Below, piece after piece: positions 1-5,464 of a stretch of 5,464 nt of DNA (the first letter of the stretch is position 1; the number at the start of each line of letters is the position of its first letter). Location: assembly GCA_013813945.1 (NCBI GenBank), contig JACCQV010000423.1:1-5464 (forward strand), in the 5' to 3' direction. This DNA comes from Deltaproteobacteria bacterium (GTDB taxonomy: Bacteria; Myxococcota_A; Polyangia; Haliangiales; Haliangiaceae). Both the position numbers and the translations under genes were made by a program. The notes beneath the pieces are model-generated. The model saw only the letters and a list, made by a program, of their open reading frames with translations. It was not told the DNA's origin and did not search any database.

Positions 1-160
1 CTGCGATTGGGCCGCCCGAAGCAGTTGATCGGCCAGCTCGGCATGGCCTCTCGGAAGCTCGGCGATCAGGTCCATCTCGACGGCGAGAAACTCGATCGAG
101 CGCTGATAGACGCAGCTTCTGGAACCGGAACACGACCGAGCTATCGGTTGCCTCGTTCAC
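1..160 (-). pseudogene. Four-helix-bundle protein (S23/IVS-like), 5' part, apparent frameshift, cut by window edge
   Basis: Reading leftwards from a GTG at 160, the first 17 codons give a short leader ending in VVFRFQKLR (133-110). The family-like sequence then continues in a different frame from 108 to 1: it begins YQRSIEFLAVEMDLIAE and includes ELPRGHAELADQLLRAA. Joined, these match the start of the four-helix-bundle family (TIGR02436, related to the 23S rRNA intervening-sequence protein), where a block like FRFQKL-VYQRSIEFL precedes helix 1 and a block like LADQLRRAA lies in helix 2. Only one base (109) separates the CGT codon from TAT, where a whole codon is expected, so two bases seem lost or one gained. 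The frame starting at 108 has an upstream TGA and no start codon between. Family members are small (about 110-130 residues) and of unclear function; some relatives act with retroelements. Whether this is a true pseudogene, a sequencing error or recoding cannot be told here. The gene is co-directional with the upstream peptidase. Confidence 0.68.
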
Positions 161-224
161 GGGTTGCGTCCACGTCAATGTCCAAGGTGGCGTTGATGTT
201 CAGGTTCACGTCAACGCGACGTTA
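141..224 (-). repeat. Short quasi-repetitive leader coding for alternating hydrophobic and Asp/Asn residues
   Basis: On the minus strand, between an in-frame TAA (224-222) and TAG (143-141), one frame reads RVDVNLNINATLDIDVDAT followed by RERGNR. A GTG at 209 would give a 22-residue peptide. Residues alternate between V/L/I and D/N, and the DNA has a matching six-base rhythm. The octamer CACGTCAA occurs on the plus strand at 171-178 and again at 207-214, 36 bases apart. The stretch lies directly upstream of the four-helix-bundle fragment, offset by one frame from its GTG. It may be a decayed N-terminal extension of that gene, a leader peptide, or simply a degenerate DNA repeat. I see no ribosome binding site strong enough to call a gene. 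Confidence 0.35.
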
Positions 225-228
225 ACTG

Positions 229-243
229 AGCGGCATTGCCGCT
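229..243 (-). terminator. Weak hairpin at the stop codon of the M14 peptidase gene
   Basis: The sequence AGCGGC-ATT-GCCGCT forms a perfect 6-bp stem with a 3-base loop, overlapping the peptidase stop codon (TAG on the minus strand at 244-242). The following bases in the direction of transcription (CAGTTAACG) are not a run of T, so this is not a classical Rho-independent terminator. It could still mark or protect the 3' end of the transcript, or be chance in G+C-rich DNA. Confidence 0.22.
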
Positions 244-1993
244 AGATCGTGATCTTCGGCGTCACGAAGCCCGCGCGGGCGCTGCCGATCCGGAGATCGA
301 GCGTGCCCGTGCCGCGCACGAGGTAGCTCGCCCACGCGGCGTGCGTGCTGCCGCGCGTTCCCGGATATGCGGGCAGGTTCTGGCCGGTGTGCAGGCCGTG
401 ACCCCAGCCGTCGAGGTGACCGAGGATCTGGTGACTCACTCCACGATCGACGAGCTCGCAGCCGTCGGTGGTCGCGGTGGCGTAGAGCGGCTCGTTGAAC
501 TCGAGCTTCTTCGCGGACGGCAGACCGTAGGTCCCGAGGTACCCGTCGTTGAGCACCTCGACCTCGACGCGGGTCAGCTCGCCCGGTAGAGCATGGCGCT
601 CGATCCGCCCGATCCGGAGGTGCGGCGCGAGTGCGGCGACGCGCAGAAACGCCTGAGCCTGCGAGGCGCACATCTTCGCGAGCTCGTGGAGTGGCGGATT
701 CCAGATTCCGACGCGCGGATCGATCCCACCGATCTCGACCTTGCCGAGCTGCGGGTGATCGAACGGCCGCCACGGCGGGAACGATCGGCCGGCATTCTCG
801 TCGCGATCCCACCACGCGAGCTTGATGAGGTCCTTGCGCGTGACGCGCTCATAGTACTGCGCGAACTTCGGTGGGCGCTCCATGCCGAGGCGCTTGAACA
901 GATCCCACAGCTCGATCACGTAGCCGATCGCGCCACGCTGGTTGTACGCGTAGTCGGTGAGGTCGCCGCGCAGTGGCTTGTCGGGCTCGTAGAGGAACTC
1001 GTCGTGGCCCGACACCGTCGGGTATCCCGTGTGCTCGGTCATCCACGCCTCGACCTGGCGGAACACCGCGAGGTCTTCTTGATCCATCTTGGCGTCGGGT
1101 GCGTGACCGAGCGGGCGGATCAACACGCCGCCGAACGTGTGGAAGTCGAGCCACGCGAAGATGTTGGGATGCTTGGTCGCAAACTCGACGACGCCGCGCG
1201 CCTCGGGCTCGCTCGCGGGGAACGCGCCGGCACCGATCGACTCGTGCGATGGCGCCCACGACCACGGGAAGTTGCGATTGAGATCGACGGGGTTGTCGCC
1301 GAGGAAGAACGGCGATGGGATCTTCTTGCCGTCGAAGTGCTCGATCGTACCCTCGGGATAGAGCTTGTAGAACGGACCCTCGTCCTCGATCGTGCGTTCG
1401 ACGAGGAGGCCGGGAAACTCGGGCGCCTCGACCAGCTCTCCACCCGGATCCTGGACCCGCATCGAGAGTGCGATGCCGTCGCCATCGATGTCGCCGACGA
1501 GCCAGCGCGGACGGCCACGCTCGATGCGCTCGTCGCGTGGCACGCTGCGCAGCGATCGACCGCTCGTGAGGACGTGCTCGGCACCATCAGGCGAGACGCG
1601 CGGCACGACGTAGAACAACACGTCGCGCAAGCGCGCCGCGATCGCCTCGGGGAGATCGACCGCATCGGGCTCGACGTGAAGCCGGAGCGCATCCTCCGCG
1701 ATGGCCAGCGCGCAGCTCGATCCCGCGAGCTCGGCGGCGTGCAGGTTGCCGTCGACCCACACCGCCGGCCGGATCCGCGTGGGCTCTGGTCCAACCGTGA
1801 GCAGCCACACATCGCGGCCCTCCGGCGTCCGCGCGATCGAGGTCACGGTGCACAGCTCCGGGTAGGCCTCGACCCAGGCCCGGAGCTGCGCGGTCAGGCG
1901 CTCGTGATCGAGGTACGCGCGGCGGAATCCCAGGGACAGGTCGGCCAGGGCAGGCGGCATCGGGCACGGACGTACCACGGGCCTGGGACGCAA
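242..1993 (-). CDS. M14-family zinc carboxypeptidase (metallopeptidase)
   Basis: This protein of up to 583 residues is a zinc-dependent peptidase of the M14 (carboxypeptidase A-like) superfamily, predicted to cleave peptides or amide-linked substrates. The zinc site is visible as H85 and E88 in GNLHAAELAGS, plus H285 in WLDFHTFGG. N239-R240 in DLNRNFP is the substrate-carboxylate-binding pair, and E361 in YVIELWD is the catalytic base. The segment between HAAE and DLNR is longer than in classical carboxypeptidases and carries a DIDGDG motif (168-173), typical of a bacterial M14 subgroup. Residues from about 460 on form a probable beta-sandwich tail. No signal peptide or membrane segment is seen, so a cytosolic location is likely. 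Start choice is open: TTG at 1993 has an AGGG about 5 bases upstream, while ATG at 1960 (572 residues) lacks a clear ribosome binding site; family similarity begins only near residue 19. True substrate unknown. All key residues are present, so it should be active. Confidence 0.93.
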   Translation of the reverse strand: MRPRPVVRPCPMPPALADLSLGFRRAYLDHERLTAQLRAWVEAYPELCTVTSIARTPEGRDVWLLTVGPEPTRIRPAVWVDGNLHAAELAGSSCALAIAEDALRLHVEPDAVDLPEAIAARLRDVLFYVVPRVSPDGAEHVLTSGRSLRSVPRDERIERGRPRWLVGDIDGDGIALSMRVQDPGGELVEAPEFPGLLVERTIEDEGPFYKLYPEGTIEHFDGKKIPSPFFLGDNPVDLNRNFPWSWAPSHESIGAGAFPASEPEARGVVEFATKHPNIFAWLDFHTFGGVLIRPLGHAPDAKMDQEDLAVFRQVEAWMTEHTGYPTVSGHDEFLYEPDKPLRGDLTDYAYNQRGAIGYVIELWDLFKRLGMERPPKFAQYYERVTRKDLIKLAWWDRDENAGRSFPPWRPFDHPQLGKVEIGGIDPRVGIWNPPLHELAKMCASQAQAFLRVAALAPHLRIGRIERHALPGELTRVEVEVLNDGYLGTYGLPSAKKLEFNEPLYATATTDGCELVDRGVSHQILGHLDGWGHGLHTGQNLPAYPGTRGSTHAAWASYLVRGTGTLDLRIGSARAGFVTPKITI

Positions 1994-2002
1994 CGCCGCC
2001 CT

Positions 2003-2023
2003 GACACCCGTGTCCTGGGTGTG
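2003..2023. promoter_or_regulatory. Inverted repeat in the divergent intergenic region (candidate operator)
   Basis: The 117-bp gap between the divergent peptidase and small membrane-protein genes contains ACACCC (2004-2009) and GGGTGT (2017-2022), a perfect 6-bp inverted repeat around a 7-base centre. A second, nested repeat, GACAC-CC-GTGTC, spans 2003-2014. It lies about 10 bases upstream of the TTG start of the peptidase, or about 44 bases upstream of the alternative ATG, a position suited to a repressor site or a 5'-UTR hairpin. I could not find a convincing -35/-10 pair on either strand; a TTGAAC on the minus strand near 2093 has no well-placed partner. Confidence 0.3.
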
Positions 2024-2110
2024 ACCGATGCCGAGACCTGCCCGATCGTCGACCTCAGCGAATAACAGATCCGCTTCCCACGTCCGACGTTCAATCCATA
2101 CTGGTGAACC

Positions 2111-2323
2111 ATGCTGACCTTTGACTCCCTCCCACAGGCCCGCGTGGCCCGCATCAAGGGGCAGCTCGTCGCCCCGCCGCCGCGGCCCCCCGAGCCGCGC
2201 ACCCGGCTCGCCGAGAGCCTGTACAACGTGGCGGCGATTGCGCTCGGCCTGTGGCCGCTCACCGCCGTGATGGTCCTCGGCTTCGCGATGCTCGCGCTCG
2301 CCGGTCTCTACACGTCGCCGTAG
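2111..2323 (+). CDS. Small Pro-rich membrane-anchored protein of unknown function
   Basis: I do not recognise this 70-residue protein. It has a basic N-terminal part (R11, R14, K16), a proline-rich linker at about 22-29 (APPPRPPEP), and one long hydrophobic stretch at about 38-66, ending a few residues from the C-terminus. The charge distribution suggests a single membrane span with the N-terminus in the cytoplasm; a tight pair of spans is less likely. Coding status is supported by codon use: only four of the 70 codons end in A or T, and the hydrophobic segment is well formed. Ribosome binding is weak, with GGTGA only 3 bases from the ATG. It is divergent from the M14 peptidase gene and ends one base from the stop codon of the convergent 297-residue gene, with no room for a terminator between them. 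It could act as a small accessory membrane protein, but nothing here gives a role. Confidence 0.68.
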   Translation: MLTFDSLPQARVARIKGQLVAPPPRPPEPRTRLAESLYNVAAIALGLWPLTAVMVLGFAMLALAGLYTSP

Positions 2324-2324
2324 C

Positions 2325-3218
2325 TCAGTCGTCCAGCGGCATCGCGCGCAACGTCTTCGGTAGCTCGAGCAGACTCTCCGTCGGCGAGCCGACGAGCATC
2401 GCCGGGCTCATGTTGGTCAGGCCCCACGGTTCGACGGTCCCTGACGTGACGGCGAACGCTCCGTTGTCGATCCGACCGACGACGCCAAACCCCGATCGCA
2501 TCGGGACGCGCGCGGTCTCGATCACGAGGTCCGGGAGGTGGCTGACGTCGATCTCGACGAGGCCACGCTCGCAGGTGATCACGAGCCGATAGCCGAGCAC
2601 CCGACGCTCGACGAGCAGGATGTTGCCGAGCTCCGAGGTGAACACCTCGGTCCAGCCCTCGGTCGGGCTGCCATGCTGCGCGAGCGCCTGGAACTCGAGA
2701 TGGTAGAGCTGCGCGCTGTCGATCTTGCGCGCGAGGATCCCGTGCGAGGTGACGACGCAGTCGAGGTACCCGAGCGCGTGCAGCTCCGTGACGGTCGACA
2801 GGTGATCGACCGTCCACCACGAGCCGGGAACGTGGGGCGTGCATCCAAGGAAGACGTTCTTCGCCGAGCTGCCCTTGAGCCACTCGGAGATGGCGCACGC
2901 GACCTCGGGTGCGCTGCCGGTATCGCTGAGCCGGCGATCGCCGTTCCACAGCACGCCGAGCGTCGAACCCGGCAGGCGATGCACCGCATCGAAGTGGAAC
3001 AGCCGGCCCTCGAACGGAGAGACGAGCGACAGCTTGTCGCCGACCCGGATGCTCGCGACGGCATCGAGATCTTCGGGGACCGCGATGTTGGTCTCGCCAC
3101 GCGGATCGAGCGCGACGAACAGCAGGCCGCGCGGCGTCAGGCCCTGCTTGCGGAGCTCCTTGAGCCCGAGGATGACCGCCGCCGGGTCGCGATAGTGATA
3201 CACGCGCGTGGCGAACAT
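2325..3218 (-). CDS. Uncharacterised protein, last gene of the sirtuin-mgtE cluster
   Basis: This 297-residue protein is not one I recognise, and I see no catalytic motif to assign. It is soluble in appearance: no signal peptide and no membrane span. The sequence alternates strand-like hydrophobic blocks (for example GLLFVALDPRG at 31-41 and GNILLVERRVLGYRLVI at 198-214) with charged turns, suggesting a mixed alpha/beta or beta-rich fold. Cysteines are at 108, 126, 154 and 216 and are not arranged as a metal site. Features that could serve as landmarks are GSWWTVDH (132-139), VVTSHG (155-160) and a C-terminal PWGLTNMSPAML (264-275). The ATG at 3218 lies 16 bases after the mgtE stop, so it is very likely co-transcribed with mgtE. 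The Shine-Dalgarno region is poor, which may mean translational coupling. The gene ends tail to tail with the small plus-strand gene. Confidence 0.85.
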   Translation of the reverse strand: MFATRVYHYRDPAAVILGLKELRKQGLTPRGLLFVALDPRGETNIAVPEDLDAVASIRVGDKLSLVSPFEGRLFHFDAVHRLPGSTLGVLWNGDRRLSDTGSAPEVACAISEWLKGSSAKNVFLGCTPHVPGSWWTVDHLSTVTELHALGYLDCVVTSHGILARKIDSAQLYHLEFQALAQHGSPTEGWTEVFTSELGNILLVERRVLGYRLVITCERGLVEIDVSHLPDLVIETARVPMRSGFGVVGRIDNGAFAVTSGTVEPWGLTNMSPAMLVGSPTESLLELPKTLRAMPLDD

Positions 3219-3234
3219 CGTCGGAACGACCGTA

Positions 3235-4803
3235 TCACAGCAGCACTCCGGTCAAGACCAAGTTCGCGATGCCGAAGTAGATGAGGATGCCGCTGACATC
3301 GACGAGCGTCGCGACGAAAGGCGCCGAGGATGCTGCAGGATCCTGGCCGAGCTTGCGCAGGAGGAATGGCAGCATCGCACCCGCGAGTGTTCCGCAGAGC
3401 ACGCAGCCGATCACCGCGATGCCGCAGGTCACCGCGAGCAGTCCGAAGTGCTCGCCGTAGCTTCCCGCAGCGCCCCAGATGGCAACGCGCAGGAGTGCGA
3501 TCACACCGAGGACCCCGCCGAGCATGAGCCCGAGGCTGAGCTCGCGACGCAACACGATCCACCAGTCGGCGGTGCGGACCTCGCCGAGCGCCATCGCGCG
3601 GATCATCAGCGTCGAGGCCTGCGAGCCGGAGTTGCCGCCGGTCGAGATGATCATCGGGATGAACAAGGCGAGTAGCGGCTCTCGATCGATCTGGCCGGCA
3701 AAGCTACCCATGGCGCTGGCGGTCAATGTCGAGCCGATCAGGAGGATCACGAGCCAGATGCCGCGCTTCCACAGCATCTCGCGGCGGCTCGACTGCAAGT
3801 ACGGCAGCTCGAGCGCGGCCATGCCGCCGAACTTCTGAGCGTCCTCGGTGGCCTCTTCCTGGACGACGTCGACGATGTCATCGACGGTGACGATGCCCTT
3901 CATCCGACCGTACTGATCGACGACCGGCACGACGGTCATGTCGTGCTCGGCGAACACGCGCGACACCGTCTCCTGGTCCATCTCGTCCGTGACGCGAACG
4001 ACGTCGGTCTCCATGATCTCGGCGACCGTGTCCTTCGGATCGGCCGCGAACAGATCGCGGAACGAGACCACGCCGAGCAGGCGCTGCTCGGGGTCGACGA
4101 CGTATGCGTAGTAGATCGTCTCGATCTTGTCGCGGGCTTGTCGGCGCAGGAACGCAATCGCCTCGTCGGCCGTCATCTGCGGACGCAGACGCGCGTAGCG
4201 GGTCGACATCAGACCGCCGGCTTCGTCCTCGGCGTACGCGAGGAGCGCGGTGACTTCCTTGCGCGTCGGGGCATCGAGCAGCGCGAGCAGGATCTTCTTC
4301 TGGTCGGGATCGTCGACCTGCTGGATCACGTCGGCGACGTCGTCGGGCTCGAGCAGCCGCATCCACTGCCGGCGCTGGCCGGGGCGGAAGTGCAGCAACA
4401 GTGCCGCCTGATCGACGGCATTGAGTGCGACGAAGAACTCCTCGGCGTCCTCGCGCGGCAGAACGCGTAGACCATCGCTGCGCTCTTCGAGATCCAGCAG
4501 CGGCCAGGCATCGCGGAGGTCGTCGACGGTGAGCTCGTCATCGGCCGGCTCCGTCTCCGGTGGAGTCGCGCCGATCGTGGTCGGCATCGGTGGCAAGATC
4601 GTCGAGCGCCGCGACCGTCCCGATGCCTGGACTTCGATCAGCTCGACGACCTCGGAGTCCTCGCCGCGAGTCTCGGCGATCGCCTTGATCTCCGCCGCGA
4701 CCTTGCTCGCCTCCTCCGGAGGGAGCATCGAGATCTCACCCGTCGCGTTCTCGGGCCGGTCGGGGACCAGATCCGGAATGCTGTCATCGGGCGGCGGCGC
4801 CAT
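3235..4803 (-). CDS. mgtE: MgtE-type magnesium transporter
   Basis: MgtE is a homodimeric, Mg2+-gated channel of the inner membrane that takes up Mg2+ and can pass other divalent ions; its cytosolic domains close the pore when internal Mg2+ is high. Counting from a GTG at 4812, domains in order are: a family-atypical leader (1-95), the MgtE N domain (about 97-200), CBS1 (about 201-267), CBS2 (about 268-324), and a C-terminal membrane domain (about 350-525) with five predicted helices. Family signatures seen are PMIISTGGNSGSQAS (386-400) and a final-helix segment ATLVDVSGILIYFG (501-514), whose D505 corresponds to the pore aspartate of Thermus MgtE. I prefer ATG at 4803 (522 residues) because AGGG at 4815-4812 sits 8 bases before it. 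The usual length is about 450; the excess is the N-terminal leader. It lies between the sirtuin and the unknown gene; the short gap upstream leaves no room for an Mg2+ riboswitch. Confidence 0.95.
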   Translation of the reverse strand: MAPPPDDSIPDLVPDRPENATGEISMLPPEEASKVAAEIKAIAETRGEDSEVVELIEVQASGRSRRSTILPPMPTTIGATPPETEPADDELTVDDLRDAWPLLDLEERSDGLRVLPREDAEEFFVALNAVDQAALLLHFRPGQRRQWMRLLEPDDVADVIQQVDDPDQKKILLALLDAPTRKEVTALLAYAEDEAGGLMSTRYARLRPQMTADEAIAFLRRQARDKIETIYYAYVVDPEQRLLGVVSFRDLFAADPKDTVAEIMETDVVRVTDEMDQETVSRVFAEHDMTVVPVVDQYGRMKGIVTVDDIVDVVQEEATEDAQKFGGMAALELPYLQSSRREMLWKRGIWLVILLIGSTLTASAMGSFAGQIDREPLLALFIPMIISTGGNSGSQASTLMIRAMALGEVRTADWWIVLRRELSLGLMLGGVLGVIALLRVAIWGAAGSYGEHFGLLAVTCGIAVIGCVLCGTLAGAMLPFLLRKLGQDPAASSAPFVATLVDVSGILIYFGIANLVLTGVLL

Positions 4804-4811
4804 CGAGGACA

Positions 4812-4815
4812 CCCT
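4812..4815 (-). promoter_or_regulatory. Ribosome binding site deciding the mgtE start
   Basis: On the minus strand AGGG (within GGGCAGGGTG) lies 8 bases before the ATG at 4803. The same bases abut the in-frame GTG at 4812, too close to serve it. This spacing argues for the ATG as the mgtE start, three codons inside the longest open frame. The site falls in the short gap after the sirtuin stop codon (4827-4825). Confidence 0.5.
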
Positions 4816-4824
4816 GCCCGATGA

Positions 4825-5464
4825 TCACGGCTTCGTAAACAGGAGGCAGTCGACGATCGCGGGAATCGCCGTCGCGGCAGGCGCGCGGATCACACCGCCC
4901 GATCTTGCCGCGATGTCGCCGAACGGATTGTCCTCGACGTTGACGTCCACGATCGGCGCGGCATTTCGCCCCGCGAGGGTGACCACCTGCCACGGCAGGT
5001 TGGTCTGCGCCGATGTGCCCGCCACGATCAGCAGCGCCGCGCGGCTGGCGATCCGGTGCACGGTATCGAGGTGATAGTGTTTCTCGTCGTAGCTCTCGTC
5101 GAACCACAGCACGTGCGGGCGTGCCATGGCGCCACACCGCGGACAGCGCAGCAGCGCACGCACCTCGGGCGTGACCTCGGAACCGCGCGCGAAGTCGGGC
5201 ACCGCATCGGGCAGGGGCCACCGCTCCGCGACGCAAGCGCTCGCGCACCGCATCAACGAGATGTCGCCGTGGATCGGATACGTCGTCGCGTCGGGGCTAC
5301 CGGCGCGGCGGTGCAGGCCGTCGACGTTCTGGGTCACCAGCGCGAACCTGTCGGGCACCGCCGCTGCGAGGCGCGCGAGGGCGAGGTGTGCCGGGTTGGG
5401 TGTCGCGCTCCGGCAGACGCCGCGCCGGTAGAGGTACCAGGCCCACACCGACCACGGCATCGCC
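4825..5464 (-). CDS. Sir2-family NAD+-dependent lysine deacylase (sirtuin), N-terminus beyond the window
   Basis: Sirtuins remove acyl groups from protein lysines, consuming NAD+ and releasing nicotinamide and O-acyl-ADP-ribose. Counting from the ATG at 5460, visible marks are the NAD+-binding block TQNVDGLHRRAG (43-54), catalytic H64 in PIHGDISLMRC, zinc cysteines C72, C76, C106 and C109 (the latter pair in CPRCG), RPHVLWFDE (114-122), and GTSAQTNLP (148-156). Y9-x-x-R12 in WYLYRR, followed by PNPAHLALARL, matches the class III motif (SIRT5 Y102/R105, E. coli CobB Y92/R95) that binds acidic acyl groups. The usual N-terminal Rossmann segment with GAGxSxxSGIPxFR is missing, about 50 residues, because the gene runs off the right edge; the Met at 5460 is therefore probably internal. 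It is the first visible gene of the cluster with mgtE. Most likely cytosolic. Confidence 0.93.
   Translation of the reverse strand, partial: AMPWSVWAWYLYRRGVCRSATPNPAHLALARLAAAVPDRFALVTQNVDGLHRRAGSPDATTYPIHGDISLMRCASACVAERWPLPDAVPDFARGSEVTPEVRALLRCPRCGAMARPHVLWFDESYDEKHYHLDTVHRIASRAALLIVAGTSAQTNLPWQVVTLAGRNAAPIVDVNVEDNPFGDIAARSGGVIRAPAATAIPAIVDCLLFTKP

Noticed and set aside
7..225. Plus-strand open frame (72 codons) at the left edge
   Set aside because: The opposite strand gives the recognisable four-helix-bundle sequence; this frame is its shadow.
242..1265. Alternative minus-strand frames within the peptidase gene
   Set aside because: Arg/Ser/Pro-rich translations in other frames of the same strand, without motifs, overlapping the real frame.
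593..2065. Long plus-strand open frame (490 codons) opposite the peptidase gene
   Set aside because: It lies almost wholly antisense to a gene with intact M14 motifs. Its translation is Arg/Asp/Leu-rich with no recognisable domain, as expected when the opposite strand of G+C-rich coding DNA stays open by chance.
2538..3284. Plus-strand open frame (248 codons) opposite the 297-residue gene
   Set aside because: The translation is low-complexity and rich in charged residues (Arg, Glu, Asp). It overlaps the cluster gene fully and crosses into the end of mgtE; best explained as an antisense shadow.
3943..4470. Plus-strand open frame (175 codons) opposite the mgtE CBS/N region
   Set aside because: Antisense to the best-supported gene of the window, with no family resemblance and no ribosome site noted.
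4804..4824. Possible Mg2+-sensing riboswitch (M-box or similar) ahead of mgtE
   Set aside because: The gap between the sirtuin stop and the mgtE start is only about 21 bases, far too short for such a leader. Any such element would have to lie upstream of the sirtuin, outside the window.
1..5464. CRISPR arrays, tRNA or rRNA genes, insertion sequences, phage genes, toxin-antitoxin or defence systems
   Set aside because: I read for regular direct repeats, cloverleaf-like sequences, terminal inverted repeats and hallmark proteins and saw none. The gene content is housekeeping-like.

Overview
The window looks like a chromosomal piece of a high-G+C bacterium, roughly two thirds G+C by eye, with almost every true codon ending in G or C. 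The style of the M14 peptidase, the sirtuin and the four-helix-bundle fragment suggests a myxobacterium or related Myxococcota/Polyangia lineage. That placement is inference from family resemblance; no rRNA or other marker gene is present.

Layout, left to right. (1) 1-241: the 5' part of a minus-strand gene for a four-helix-bundle protein (S23/IVS-like, TIGR02436). It runs off the left edge and its reading frame is broken near 108-112. Just upstream of it (141-224) is a short repetitive stretch that reads as alternating hydrophobic and Asp/Asn residues. (2) 242-1993, minus: an intact M14 zinc carboxypeptidase-family metallopeptidase with all expected zinc and catalytic residues. (3) 1994-2110: a divergent intergenic region with an inverted repeat near 2003-2023. 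(4) 2111-2323, plus: a small Pro-rich, membrane-anchored protein of unknown function, the only plus-strand gene I accept. (5) 2325-5464, minus: a compact three-gene cluster in transcription order sirtuin (partial, its start lies beyond the right edge), MgtE-type Mg2+ transporter, and a 297-residue protein I do not recognise. Gaps in the cluster are about 16-21 bp, so one transcript is likely.

How the genes fit together. The sirtuin is an NAD+-dependent lysine deacylase whose visible YxxR motif resembles that of class III (SIRT5/CobB-like) enzymes acting on acidic acyl-lysines. MgtE is a Mg2+ channel/transporter with its cytosolic N and CBS sensor domains. I see no established pathway joining sirtuin, MgtE and the unknown protein; co-transcription is the only link shown here. 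The peptidase is a separate unit.

Nothing in the window is a CRISPR array, rRNA, tRNA, transposase or phage gene, and I found no convincing new multi-gene system. The most useful leads are the frameshifted four-helix-bundle gene with its odd repetitive leader, the class III motif of the sirtuin, and the uncharacterised protein at the end of the sirtuin-mgtE cluster. Several long open frames antisense to the real genes are by-products of high G+C composition and were rejected.
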